From: Oreocharis arfaki
Lineage: Eukaryota > Chordata > Aves > Passeriformes > Paramythiidae
Direction: 5' to 3'
Assembly: GCA_013398015.1 (NCBI GenBank)
Contig: VZRR01011537.1
Coordinates: 269,647 to 333,646, forward strand
DNA length: 64,000 bases
Of the stretch, positions 13,917 through 27,700 are shown one piece after another. Under the pieces are notes generated by a model. It did no database searches. It saw only the letters and a list, made by a program, of their open reading frames with translations, and was not told the DNA's origin. Positions within the stretch are counted from its first letter, which is position 1. Each line of letters opens with the position of its first letter. Both the position numbers and the translations under genes were made by a program.

Positions 13917-13921
13917 ACTTC
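13917..13921 (+). repeat. 3' target-site duplication of the solo LTR (ACTTC)
   Basis: Exact copy of the 5 bases at 13339-13343. The pair fixes both ends of the insertion to the base. Confidence 0.85.
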
Positions 13922-16900
13922 CTAAAGAAAACACCTTTCGCGGGCTGTGAACAGTAATACCTCAGCATTCTCAAGAAATGACAGATAAGCAAAAATAATT
14001 CTACTTATTCCTCTCTGTCCTTGGAATGGTGAGCTGCAAGACCAGCTGCAAGGAATCTGAGAAATCACATAAATGAAGAACAGCTTAATAATAATAACTT
14101 CCACTTTATAAACCCTTAAATAGCTTTCAGGGGACACCCTCCTTCCAGTCCTTAATGGTATCTGTTTATCAACTACTAGCACCTTCCAGGACATTGAAAG
14201 CCAAGGCAGGAGATGCAGAACCTGTTCTCCCACTCCAAATTTGGCTGCAGCAGTGGAATCCCTGGATCTGGACATTTACTTTTCACCACAACCCTATGGC
14301 AAGTTCCTTCCAGTTAACTGAGGAAAGCTAGACTTAATGCCTAAGCAATGTGTGTGTTAGCCCTTCAACAGAGACCTTTTTTACTTAAAGGGTTAACAGA
14401 GACATCAGAGACAAGACCTTACTTAGGAAGTCCATCAGGTCATTTTAAGCATCTCAATAATCCAAAGTGTTCGTTTAACAAAGGTGTTCTTTGAAGCAAA
14501 CAGAAGACAGCAGTCTCTGTCTCCTATCTAGACACAAGCTAACAATATTTTTAAATGGTTATCATGCTTTTCATTTTGGTGTATTTCCTATAGGAAGGTT
14601 CTATAAGGAAGACGTTCACTTGAGAACTGCTTACTTAATTCTGCAAAAAAGAAAAATGTACCATATCCACAAGCTCAGGTTATATCATCCCTCAAAACAA
14701 ATCTATAGGTTAAAAAATCCAACTGTCCAATTCTGGAATATACACCTGATCGCATAACAGTTTGGAGACTGCAACTCATGTTTATAAATAAGGAGTAAAC
14801 ACTTACTCTTCACTAAAGAATCAGAAAAAAAAAAAAAATCCAGAAATTTCGACTCTTCTCTGTAAGAGGATGAAGACACATACACAGAAGGAATCTTCAT
14901 CATTAAATTTATTAACTGCAATACTGAGAAACTAGTGGTTTTAATACTGAAATTAGGTCCAGCGAGGCTGACACATGACACAACTGAAATTTCATTTTTA
15001 AAAAGAATTGATCCTTCAAGAATCTTCAAAACCACATGAAATACAAGTTAGAAGTTTCAAACGAAGTATTAAAGAGTGTCACGATCTTTTCTAAGTGGCT
15101 TAGTTAGATAAAAGCCTGAATGAAGGAAATTGTTTCAGTAGTTTACTCTTTTGAAGCACACCATGATTAACATGTGTCAGTTACGTGATGTATATGGGAG
15201 CAACGTATGGCCGCTCCCCTAACGGATGCTCCTTTAACCATCTACGCATCTCCCTCTTTTCAGAAAATCTGATTTTTTCAGCTACATTTCTTAATGATCC
15301 AAAACTCTTTTTTAAAAAAAAAAAAAATTTCAAGCAACTGTTTATAAGCAAGTCCACCAGTTTACACAAGTCCATCAGTATCAAGCACATTTTTACAGTT
15401 ATAAAGCCTAATAGATATTTTAAAGAACAAAAACATCAGAAAGATAAATTTTAACACTGATAAAACTCAGTGATTCTTGATTACGTTACATACTTGACAA
15501 AAAAAATTCAATTTAAAAAAAATGAAAAAAATGGAAAGCAATGTAGCCTGATTATGAACTTTGTTAAGACACAAACTGGTGACAAGAACTACAGCTCATA
15601 TTTTAAGGAGGTTTTTGCAAGCGAAGTCTGCACCTTGGGTTAACGTCATACTGTCAGCATGCTGGCCCAGTAGGGATTTTTTCCACAATAGATCTCAAGA
15701 GAAGTGCACAATTAGAGAGGACACTGAGTCAGTGGCTGAGTAAAAATTGCACAGTTCGCAAACTTTTTATTCAGGATTTTCTAATCCTAATCCAATTTAT
15801 ACTCTTCTGATTTAAAAAAAAAAAAGCATTAAACTAACTTAAACACATTTTTTAGTCAGAACTGGCAGCTATCTATATACATATCTGAAAGCAGAAGCAC
15901 ACATTGAGACTGCAAAAGCAACACTACACATCCTTACAAAACTACACATCAAAAAATTATCACATCTCTCAACCAAAAGAATCTAAGTAAATTTTATGAA
16001 CTACAAACTCTGGCTTTGCCAGACAAAGAAGGCTGAAGAGGAAAGATCCCAGAGGTACTGCACCTAAAAAGCAGGCAGTAAGCAGCCCGTGAAGAGTCAG
16101 TAAACAAACCATAATTCAACACGAGCCCTTCACCAAGAAGGACAAGCACTACAACACAGAGAGGACAGAGTGGGGGAGAAGAACATACGAGCCCAGAACT
16201 GATCTCTAACAGGAAAATACGCTAATTACATTCTCATTTGAGATCTCGATAATCACTACTCACACAGGCACATAGAGGCAGTCTTCAAAAAATGCATAAT
16301 CCCTTAGGAATCCTACTGACTATACATTGTTGCACAGGGTTTGATTTTGGGTTTAAGATTATTCAAAGGTTTCTCAATCATTATTATACTGTAATTGCTA
16401 TAATGATACCAGGTGTATTGGGTTCTTATGCTTTAGCACAGGTCTAGCAGCTCTACTGCCTATTTACATAGGGAGATTTTTACCAAAACCGTGGATTACA
16501 CACAGAAAACAAGACCTGCATAATAAGAAAAAATATCCCTACCTGGAAATTGTACCATAAAGAGGGGAAGTTTTAGTTCAGCAACTCACAATGTCAGCAA
16601 CTCACACATTTAGGTCCATCCTAATGAAAACCCGTGATTATTTATTTGAAGTGCATCTGCACAACATAAAGACTGGCTACATGTGCATTGCCACAAGCAC
16701 AGTCTGAAAAGGAGGACAAGGGTACAGCAACATTTACAATGTCCCTGTGACCTGTAATACACATTGCTGTTACACACGTGCTCTTTCAGTTACGCTTTTT
16801 CATTCAGAGAGCAAATGCTTATTCCTGCTGTACGCGTGTGTTTTCAAGGATACTTAAGTTCTTGCATTTCTTTACCTGGACTTCCAGAGGCCTACATGCC

Positions 16901-19900
16901 TACCTCTTAGCCAGCTGAAGTCAGAAGACAGCCATTTCATCTCAAGCAATAAAAATAAGTGGAGAAAGATATGTGGGATAAATTTGTATCTTATAGCTGA
17001 CACCCAAAGACTTATAGCCGAGTCTGGGTATTAAGTCTCACTTGTAAAATACAAAGAAGTGGAGAAAATGAGTCATATATTCCTTAAATAAACATCTTTA
17101 CTCTTTTCACAGTAGTTTTAATGCAAGTGAACACACCAAATAAAACTAAAACCTTCACCTCACCTGAGAACATTCACTCCTCTTGTAACACTTTCACTTT
17201 CAATTGGTTCACCCTTTTTCTCACGACATAATCCTCCTATACCCTTACATGTAAAGTATCTTCATTTACAACACAAACAATGGTAGTCATTCCTTAACAC
17301 TGAAGTTACAGCTAACTGCTTTCCAATCCATCTCTAAAAATATCAATAATCTTCCTATGGATACAACTTACCACCTTAAGTGACACTCCCATTCAGAAAA
17401 TAAAATAAAAAACAAGAGCACAAAAATACTCTAAGCATTTAACTCCAGAGCCGTTTTCAAAAGAAATCTTGAGCAGATAGCTCCCTTTGAAAACTGTATT
17501 TTATTTTAAAGTTGGGAATTCTGAACAAAATCCTGTAATTTGAATTTTATCCAACACTTCTAAACTAAGGATTTTCAAGAAATTTTCTATAGCTCTTCCT
17601 GTACTTTATGTTCAGAACAGCACAATAAATTGCATGCACATGAAATACACTTTATTCTGGGCTTTGTTTAAAACTGCCTTCAAACACACTACTTTGGAAG
17701 AAGAAAAAGCTATCAAAACATACCGATTCAGTTTTACAAAATTAAGACCAACTGAAATCTTTGCAGAAAGCACAGGAAAGTAATACTGTGTTTTATCATT
17801 TTAGTCATTAAGACCCCATATTCATTCACTTGGCCAAACTGCAGAATGCATAAGCGTTTTATGACCAAACACAATTCTTAACCATCTTTCAGGCCAAATT
17901 GATCAAATTTATTCTTTTTTAGAGCAGCTAAGATAGTTCGATGTTTTTCAATAGAAAAATACCCCCCTGCAGCTGAAAACATTTCAAAATCTCATCTGTT
18001 GGGATGCTCTAGTACTTGAATGCTGTGCAACAGTGACAAGTACAGTATGTTCTTGTCTTAGGAAGCCACCGTGTACCATCACAATGAAGACCTGCTCAAA
18101 TCTGCTTCAGCTGCAAGGCTCTGCACCACCCTGCTCACATGCTACACTCAGACCGTGCAGGCTCTCTGCTGATCTACAACACGTTTCATCTTCTTGCACA
18201 AGAGCGCTGTGTGATGGTGTGCATGTAAGCTCAGCCATGAGATAGCTAAGGACCTGTCATCCTAGGACTCAGAAACAGTTGTCATTGTCTTGAATACCAG
18301 TTGGGTGCTATCAGGAGAATAGCTAGAACACAGGGTAGGAGGAAACCAGAAGAGGAATTAGAATTCAGAACAGGAACAGAAAAAGAAATTGCAGGAAGAA
18401 AGAGACAGATGTGTAAGATGCTGATGGGAAAGCAAAGAGTCCCAAAGACCCAGACACTACAGAATGCAGAGCTTCAGATCCTGGACCCACCCTTTCTGGA
18501 TTTTCTCATTCTTTTGGCCAATGGACCATGGAGCACTGTCAAGATGTACCTCTATCCTCTTCTAATTAATGACACAGAGACTACAGAAAGAAAACGTGTC
18601 TAGCTAAGATGTTTAAATGCTACATATCTAAATCGATTTTAGGCCTGTCTATTAAGGTTTGTATTTTTTTTTTTTTAATAATGCTGAGGGAGCCACACAA
18701 AGATTTTCACAAGTGCCTTCTGCTTGAAATATTTCACGAGTCTACGGAGAAGCATTAACTATTCACAGCTGCAAACTAAATGAAGGTATTTCTGTTATGA
18801 AACACTAAGCCAGTGTCTCAGTTTCTGTATTTGTAATGCATGGCTGTGACTTCAGTGAGGCAATATTAAAATATAACTTTTCAAAAACATATTATAAAGC
18901 ACTTCCATGAAACAGTGATGAAGAAATTGGAGAGAAAACATTAATCCTGTATTTACCTATACTTTTGGATAGCATGTTCTGAACAACGGAATCAAAAAAG
19001 AAAAACCTCGGTGTGAGAACACCATGAATCCTCTCTAACCAAGGAGACCAAAGTGCTCTGGCGAAAACACTATTTGATCAAAAAAAGCTGTGTAACAGTG
19101 ACATGCTGATGGAACTTGACTTAAGATGGGGAAGAAAACCTTCATTCCAGCATTTCTTGAATTCAGATTCCCTTGAGCCTGCAATTTTAACAGCCACTGA
19201 AGCAAGGTTTCACGTACAGATAGTGGGGTTTGTTTGCAAGTAAACTTCAAACACTCATTTAAACAGCGACCTACATCCCTCTCAGTTTATGAACTGAAAA
19301 TGAGAGAAGTCTGACATTGCAATGCAAAGACTAAGCAGGAAGAACAATGGGGTGATCACTTTTCATTCTTAAATTGTTGAGGAAAAAACGAACCTCAGTG
19401 AAAAGAACTGATGAAAGAGTAAGAAAAGGACAAAAAAAACCAAACAAAAACAAACCAACAAATCATAAGACTACTTAAGGCAGAAAAAGAGAGGCATTCT
19501 GGGAGTACAGGAGACAAAAAAAGGTTACCTGGAGTGTCTTGCATTTACCTAAACCCCTGTCTTCAGACAAAGCTTTAGTTCGCAGCATCATGCGCCTATA
19601 TTAACACTGAAAAGCCTTCATCACTTGATGGAACATAGCTGCTCCTCTCCAGGTTTATGTACTAACCCAACTCAAAGCTCCTCACACTAACGGAATAAAA
19701 ATTTTAAACTTCTAAAGGCTAAGATTTTAAAGCATATTTGATATTAAAGTACCAATATGTGAAGAATATGACTGTCTCAGCAGTGTGGCACAGAGTTCTA
19801 TCACTTCAAAAATCAACCTCAAATTTAGATTAGATACTCATAACAGATGTGTAATTACAAGGTATCACTAGGAGTCCCATTCTTACTCAAGGGACACATT

Positions 19901-20414
19901 TTCATTACTAATCTTGAAATTTGTAATTCTGATTTTTTGCCGATTTTACTTTGCCAGTTTGGCAATTTCCACCGAATTCAGACAGCTGACAGGAGCAGGA
20001 CCTGGTAACGTTCGCTGTGAATAACAAGGCCTTGCTGTGGTTCCCAGTCTATTAGCAGCTGTCTGTCTTGTTCCAAGATTGCACCCTTACCACCCTTATC
20101 CTTACCACCACTGGACTCTCACCTCTGAGAGGAAAACAGAGAGGAGAGAGAAAAAAAAAAATAAAGGAGAGAAGTATAATGCGGGCAGAACCACAACAGT
20201 TGCATTCATATGGAAGAAACACACCACCAAAGGGAACTTTCTTCTGCAAACCAAGGCAAAATTTGGTATGTCTTCTGGGTTTGACACTAAAAAGCGTGAG
20301 GGCAACTGATCAAGCAAGACCATTTTCACTTTTTTTCCTGTTTCAGTATTAGTTTAACACTGACAACTGGATTATTTTGAATGGTCTTCACGCATAACAA
20401 TTTCAGAAACTTAC
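13922..20414. other. Probable intronic DNA, nothing else supported
   Basis: AT-rich noncoding sequence with scattered homopolymers (15309-15327, 15811-15824, 18666-18679). A small direct duplication lies at 16578-16606 and an A/C-rich tract at 19430-19465. Several overlapping frames at 20037-20352 arise from a purine-rich stretch and have no splice support. Confidence 0.5.
16578..16606. repeat. Short direct duplication (13 bp, period 16)
   Basis: TCAGCAACTCACA occurs at 16578-16590 and again at 16594-16606, separated by three bases. Confidence 0.8.
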
Positions 20415-20541
20415 CTGCTAAGCAAAATCTGTCATTCTCTTGTGGTCTTACGCAGTTTTTGCTTTTCCAGTAAAACAATAACAGGTACTTTAGAGTGTCA
20501 CTACAATTACTAGTGACTGCAAGTTTTCTCAGAAAACATGT
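20415..20541 (-). CDS. Candidate exon d of an unidentified minus-strand gene
   Basis: The donor CAG|GTAAGT after 20415 matches the consensus exactly. The best in-frame acceptor is TATTTTGGTGGCAG ending at 20542, which is only moderate; the next AG (CTTGCAG, ending at 20517) is an alternative. With the first choice, the 127-nt block is open from phase 0 (TCFLRKLAVTSNCSDTLKYL, then a stretch ending NDRFCLA) and leaves one base over. It joins block c in phase upstream and the block at 3579 in phase downstream. Confidence 0.3.
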
Positions 20542-23500
20542 CTGCCACCAAAATACGCAGATCTCAGAAGGATCAAAACATACCCACACAATTTCATAGC
20601 ATGCTATGGCAAGGGCAACATTAGAGGGATGTGAGCTCATTGTGATCCTGTGTTAATCAATAAAATAGACTATCCATTCATTCTATAAGCTGCAAGTCAA
20701 AAAGGCAGATACTGAATAAACTTCACATAAAACTTCAAAGTTTTGCTTAATTAGACAGGAAAGAGAGGTTATGCCATCTTCCACAAAACTCTAAAGCTTT
20801 CCATAAACAGCAAGCTACATGATCAGTGCAGGATAAACATACAAACTTCATAAAAATAAATTATATTAACACAACAACTAAGTGTTTAAAGTTAGATGTG
20901 TGTACTGATTCCCCACAAAAAAATAAACGGTACGTTATTTTCACTAAACTCCCCTCACCTCACAACCCCTCATAAACCTGGTGATACCAACATTTTCCTG
21001 ACACAGCCCTGCTCAAACCAGGCCAAGAAGGTGATAAATAACAACTGCAGGACCTACTTCACGTTAGCAGTCTTCCCTTACCAGTGAACAAACAGACGGC
21101 AGACAGCTATGGTGAGCAAACTCTGGGATACACTCAAAAAAAAGGACTGGGCACAAAAATGCTGAAATACACAACCAACGCATTATTCTTGCATTTGGCT
21201 CCCCGGACTCTTACTCAAGAAAAAGAGGAAATAACACCAGACAGAACAGAAGAACATACTTGCTTTAACAATATTGCATTTCTTCTCTACAAGCACAGTA
21301 TTAAGTGACAGGCTAGGCCTGGGCTGACACACCAGGATCAGAACAACACGGCTTGGTCCGCACAGGCTCTTCCTCTCTGGGATGCTTCTCCCCCCTCGCC
21401 CACCTTCTCCATGCCTTGCCTATTAGAGGTGCACGCCTGCTCCACCGGGGCTAGGGCACAGTCTCAGACTTTCTACACAAAGAACAAAACCTATACATGC
21501 AGAAATGGCACATATCTAACTACCCAAACATGAATACGAGATGTTTGGCCTCAGGAAGGACAAAGGTAACCCGTACTTTGCCTAGGGTAACCCTAACACT
21601 GAAGCTTGGGCTTCTGGTGTCATAAATACCAAGCTTTACATTTTCAGTCTTTCCAGATTACCTCCATAGCTGACAAGAAAGTCTGAGGGCTGACAGTGCT
21701 TCCCCCGCCCCAAAGTTATGGACGCCTGACCTAGACACTGCTAGAACATTAAATAATTTGAATTGTTCAAATAAAACAATCACTAAAAGCATCTAAAATA
21801 CCTCATCTATTGGTAAAGATGCAACCTAATCAAGAGACTACCTGTTTGTTTAGTTTTACAAGTATCTATTCCTTCAGATCCCTTTGAATTAATTCTTCAC
21901 TGAAGTACCAGATCTCTCAAGGAAAGAGAAGGACCTTGTAAAGTCAAGCATTTGAGGTGTCAGTAAACAACACTACAGAAAATTAGCTTTTAGAAGGACA
22001 CTAACAGAATAAGGAATGGTTGCCTCTATTTTGGTCTCAGACTTTGAGATGAACTTTCAATCCTCCACTCTGAAATTTCAGCTGTGCCCCTAACATAAAA
22101 GAATAGCACCTACTTCAAGAAGTGGTGAAAAATGAGAACCAAGTTACTCAGATAAAGCTGTAATTCTTGAAAAATTGATTTCTGTCTTTTAAATTATTTA
22201 CATGTGACAAGTTTGTTCTGTACAGGTGTCATCCTATCAGCAAGACATGATGCATTTTATCATCTAATTTAACATGTTATTTGCAGCTTGAATTCAAAAA
22301 GCGTGAGAAAAGCCACATTAAAGAGATCAAAACACTGCTAAGACTAAAGCAAGAGGTGTACAAGAACTAACAGAACAGTGTAATTTGATCATAAATGTCA
22401 CCCTTCCTTTCAAGAAGATTTCAAGTTTGCCCTCAAAGCTGCGTTAATATGATTAATATCTTGTTTTCATGTCTGAAGCATCCAGAGACTTTCAGAACTC
22501 TTACAGTTTCAGTGCAGAGCCAAATTAAGTAAGAGCTCTCTGAGAAAGTGCACATACCTGTGAGCAGGAATCCACGGAGCTTCTTTACGGAAACAAATGT
22601 CTACTGAACTATACAGTACCTTTCCAACTGTTGTTTTGCTCAGATATGCAGAGAATTACCATACTTCACCACGCAAACAAGACATCAGATATTCCTAAAA
22701 CTACCACTCATTCCTAAAACTTTGCCCATAGACACTGACAGAGAAGATATTTCAGATGTAAATACCCACAATCAAAAACTATGTAGGATGTGTTCCACTT
22801 CATACTAGTGGGGATGAAGCCTCTAGGTGCTAACAATACAAGATGTGTTACATAAGACTATGCACTTATTTTTAGAAGCACATTACAAAATTAAGTACTG
22901 CACTGGAATCTGTTGCAGAGCCATGGACAGTTACATCAATACGCACAAAGAACAATCGCTCAGTTGGAGCAGAATATCAGATTCGATTCAGACTGAAGTT
23001 CTCTCCTGACAGTCCCAAAAAATGCTGAACCATCTGAGACTATAAAATTTAATTTACAATCAGTAAATAAAGAAAAAACAAAACACAAAAAACCTACTAA
23101 TCATAAAGACCTTTGCTACAAGCAGCAGAATTAATAAAAATTAGTTTCTTACAGATTTGTTTTGTTTCTTAATACTTAAACCATGGTAACCCTCAACCTC
23201 CTTCTTTTCCACACCCCTTCGTGACTTTCTCTCCACTTCAGGGAAAAGCGTTGTGGTGAAGACACTCTAAAAGTCTGCACGTGCTTATAGAATGCCTGAC
23301 CAGCTGCCATCCTACCAAACACACACCAGATCACATCTGACTATTTCTTTTCCAAGAGGGTGCACTAATTTGAAATTCCTTCCTTCACCTAGATGCAATT
23401 TTATGAGGTCTGTAGGACCATAATTCTAATCTTAACTTCTCCTTCCGATTTAAGTTTCCATATAGAAGCACATTTATATAAAATATAAATCCAATTAAAT

Positions 23501-23714
23501 GCTCAAATTTTGAGTTAACTCAAAAATTGGGTTACCTATATACACTTGATATATTTTAAATTTTTATGTTTCTTGCACTTACAAACATAAAATAATCCAT
23601 GAAACACGTTCTACTATCAACAGATTTTAATACCACCATTTATTCATTTGTAGCCTCTGTTACTCCTCTCCAGGCTCTCTCCTAAGTACATTAACACCAG
23701 GGCCTGTGAAGTAC
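20542..23714. other. Probable intronic DNA, nothing supported
   Basis: AT-rich noncoding sequence. A GC-richer stretch at 21310-21480 has no recognisable repeat or coding signal. Confidence 0.5.
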
Positions 23715-23794
23715 CTTTAGTTTACTAAGTTTTAAAATACACTGCTCAAAATGGTTTTGTTTTAATGACTGGACTTGGCAGATGCAGGTATTCA
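23715..23794 (-). CDS. Candidate exon c of an unidentified minus-strand gene
   Basis: The acceptor (GGCCTTTCCTATTCTAG) and the donor (CTAAAG|GTACTT) are both good. The 80-nt block holds two leading bases and 26 open codons reading NTCICQVQSLKQNHFEQCIL followed by KLSKLK, ending in phase 0. Its leading two bases complete a Val codon with the trailing base of block b, with an intron of about 790 bases between them. It is charged and helix-like, with no known motif. Confidence 0.35.
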
Positions 23795-24007
23795 CTAGAA
23801 TAGGAAAGGCCAGCAGCTGTACACTGGAATACATTGTTAACGGGGAGTTAAAGATGCCTGCTCTTAGTGAGTCACTCCTGGTTACCAACCAGACCTACCC
23901 TTGGCCATCCCAGTTTCCAAAACTTGCTGAACTCTTGCTATAAAACCTAATTCAGACTAGTGTGAAACTGAATCTACCCTGTGGACCCTAAGAGAACTGC
24001 CAGTTGC

Positions 24008-24066
24008 AAAAAAAAAAAAAAAAAAACACAAACCAACAAAAAACCAAAAAACCAACACCAAAAAAA
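24008..24066. repeat. A19 homopolymer followed by A/C-rich low complexity
   Basis: Nineteen consecutive A (24008-24026) lead into CACAAACC, CCAAAAAACC and similar units. On the minus strand this reads as a T-rich tract with GG interruptions, similar to those at 2335 and 19430. It may be an old retroposon tail, but no retroposon body is recognisable on either side. Confidence 0.75.
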
Positions 24067-24584
24067 CTACTCCATACCACAGTAGCAAAGGGACCTGAAT
24101 TTACTTCGACTTCCACCACGATATGAGAGTAAGTCAGTATCACCTTTTATATGTAATGCTGATCCTAATCAATTTAATCTTGATCAACTTACTAGAAATG
24201 TGCATCCACATCCAGAAAATAAGCCAGCAAATTAAGATTTCAACATAAGGTACCTTTTTACCTTACAATGGTGCTTTTGACATGTTAGAAAGGGTACATT
24301 ACACAGAGAAATATCAAGACCAGCACCAACATTGCAATAAATTATAAAACATCCCATTAAAAAGATTTTTGGCGTCAAACAGTTTTACAGGTGGACACAG
24401 TATTGCAAGGTACTTTAATATTCAGAATTGCTCATCATCTTGTCAGGCTTTCAAAAGTTGACATAGCTTACAGCTGACTTTGAAAACCTTTCAGATTTCC
24501 ACTTCTCCACATCACAACAGGTCACAAACATTTAAGAGACAACCTTCTTCCACACATTTTTTACTTGGTCATCACATAAAATAC

Positions 24585-24715
24585 CTGCTTCATAGCTATT
24601 TTCCTGTATTGTAACTTTATCAAAAAGTAAGTATTTATACACAACAAGTACTTTCTCACAAACCTCATCACTACTGAATGGTAAAAGACTTGAAGCATAT
24701 ATCCAAACAAGTCCC
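24585..24715 (-). CDS. Candidate exon b of an unidentified minus-strand gene
   Basis: The acceptor is strong: a pyrimidine-rich run CCTTCCTTCTGTTGCTCTGC and then TGTAG ending at 24716. The donor AAGCAG|GTATTT follows 24585. The 131-nt block holds one leading base, 43 open codons and one trailing base. It reads GLVWIYASSLLPFSSDEVCE and later KVLVVYKYLL, a mix of hydrophobic and charged residues typical of helical-repeat proteins. The trailing base joins the next block (23794) in frame. I do not recognise the family. This and block c are the best-supported coding candidates in the window. Confidence 0.35.
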
Positions 24716-27700
24716 CTACACAGCAGAGCAACAGAAGGAAGGTTGGCAGACATTTTTTCCATCATTATAATTCTCTGGCAACATTTCCTTTGCAAGAATA
24801 GTTTTCATACTTCAAATAAAAAATGCATTAAAAATGCTTATAAGGAATAGTCATCCTGCCCCAAACAATGCAAGGTTTTTGTAAGCTGGAAGGGGAAAAA
24901 TACTATTCCATTGAAACTCAAAGCAAAAACCTCACACAGTCATACAGACTGCAAGACAAATACACAGTCCACTGACACAAGCATCAGTTGCTCATTTTAC
25001 ACCAGGACAGGCATCTTCCTACAACCCTTTGACAGGAAAGACAATATATGATATTACATTATCATTGTCTGTGTTACAAAGACAGCCTTAGAAAAACTTG
25101 TTTGCCAAGATGCTGCCTACAAATCTAAACGTTAACATTTTATAATTCAAAATAGTTGGCCGTAATGAGTCCGACTGCCTCTTTTTGATGCCTGAAAACT
25201 CCCTGCTATTGTTTCCAAATGCACACACATTTAGATTGTAATGCAAATACTGTGGACATGCCATTCTGAAACACATAAGGATAAACAATACAACTGCCAC
25301 CTACTGAACTTGGTATAGGGCCATTTTGGGGGGGTTAACATTGTTTTTGCGAACTATATGTATTAACTGCTACCAGTATGTGGTTCCACAGAAGTCTTGA
25401 ACCAGGCAAGTAAAATACAGAAAACCATTATCCTCTCACCACAGACTAGAACTAGGCTATAAATTGGTTAAATGACTTACCCAGAGTAACCCATCACTTC
25501 AGTAGGTAACTCAGACAGAAAGCATGGTCCAGTTCAATCCACTGGATTAGTCTGCTCAGTGAGAGCAATGCAAAGTAAGAATTTCCATTTTATGTACCAC
25601 AAATACAGCAGCATTTATACCAGTTTTCAGTTTAAAGAAACTACACCTTTTGACCAACAACCTGATCTCAGCGAACTATATTCAAACATCATTGATCGAT
25701 CTCAAGCACATAAAAAAATCGGGAAGCAGGATTTTAAAAATGCTTCTTAAGTTCAATAAACAAAAAAAACTCAGGAAAAAATCCCAAGTGACATGGGGTA
25801 AAAAATAATACTTATAAATATCCTCCCACAAATTATCCCAAATCAAAAGGAAAAAAAGAAGAAACAATAATTTACTTACTACTGAATTTCTGATTAACAA
25901 TTCTTGCATTGCAATTTAACAAGAGAAGGATGTGTCTGAAAAAAAGTCTTCATTATAATAAAATTTTAACCTACCAGCATAATCTGAAAATAATCCTCCC
26001 AGGAAATGCAGTGTTGTGAAATTATAGATATTAGCACTGTAAAAAGCAATCAGATAGCAGAGTAACTAAGTGAGGGGGAAAAAAAATAATGCACACTTTT
26101 CTGTAATGCTACTGATAACCAACACTACAGCAAGACAAATTAGGGGGTCTCAGTAACCCCTTCAGGCAAGAACCACTTACACCTTGACTTAGACCCTATA
26201 ACACAACCAGACTGGAAGATGAGCTAGTGCAGACCACCACAACAAAAATATTCTATTTTATGAGAGTATTTAAAATGAAAGATAAAATATAAATTATAAG
26301 CAATATGAACATTTTATGGTTGGTTTTTGGTTTTTTGCTTAGCTTTTTTTCATTTTAGCATATATAAACAAAAATATTTTCAATCCTACATAAGAATCTC
26401 TTGCTGAATAGCAGAGACCACGGCTGGTATACACACATCTGCTCTTAAACCAAAATAATTCCACAAGGACAATTTAAAATAGCCCATTGTGCAGTATTTC
26501 CAGTTGACATAATTCTTCCTACACTATTACAACTCTCAACTGTCAAAATACAACATCCATGCTGAAAACTCTCATGCACAAAGTTAACCACCAACACGTG
26601 AGCAGGTCCTTTTATGTCAATGAGATTACACACAAACTTTCACATGTTCATGTGCTTTTCCAAGAATCTGGGTCAAGAGACCAATGAAACACATACAAAC
26701 ATTGCACCTAATGTGCTAAAGCACACCTGGAAAGAAAAAAAAAAAAAAGAGGAGGGGAAAAAAAGGCGAATTCTATTCAGGAAAGACAACTGAAATAAGT
26801 TGTACTGAATTGTTCAGTTCAGTGCATCTGAGACATAAATTTCAAGCAAATATATTAGCAGATTTCTGTTGTATAGCAGAATGTTCACATACTTTTTTTA
26901 CTTATTTATGTCGCAAAAGCTCAGATAAAGCAAAGTTAACCTAACTTCAAATTCTATGCTTTTGTCAATCCTTGAAATTTATATACACATTGTATTAATA
27001 GAAGTTTTTAAAATGAGAAAAAACTGTATCATTTACAGAGCAATCATTTAAATCTGTTGTAAAAAATACTGGTTTGACTTCCTAAGGTATTGTACTCCTA
27101 TAGAAACTGGTACAGGGCTTTCTAGTTAAGCTAACATTTATAAACACACATAACAAATGTGGCAAATATTCTGCCAAGAATTTTTCTTTTTTTTTAAGAA
27201 CGCATTTTTTTTAAGTGCCTTTTAAGAATCTGTATTCAAGCACGTTAGAGCTTTAAAGAAGACACAATTTCAAAAAGTTAGATACAGGGGTCCTTTAGAA
27301 CAAAATTCTGTACTTGGCACACTTTCTATACTACCTCATAGGAAAACAAGCCATTCAATATTTCTCTTCGGTTTACAGACAAAGTCAGAAAGCCAGGTGA
27401 TAGAATAATTCAACTATGGTGTACTTTTAAGTTCTATTCACTTCTTGAGTCCACAAAAAGGAGGTGGAAGATATTTTTGAATAAACAAAGTTATGATACA
27501 AGGCCCCTTTAAAGCCATAATGAGGTTACAACTTAGCAATTACTACACAACAGACCTTGCACCAACACGATTATTAGGCTAAGTTTTAAGAAAGCTACAG
27601 CAGAGGCTAAAAAAGCAATAATGTTCCTGATTTCAAAGCTAATCTCTACCTAGACAGAAATGCACCTAGAAATACAAAAAATATAAGAGAAATACTTCCT

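Noticed and set aside
20037..20352. Cluster of overlapping frames on both strands
   Set aside because: They arise from a purine-rich low-complexity stretch (GAGAGGAGAGAGAAAAAAAA) and lack splice or domain support.
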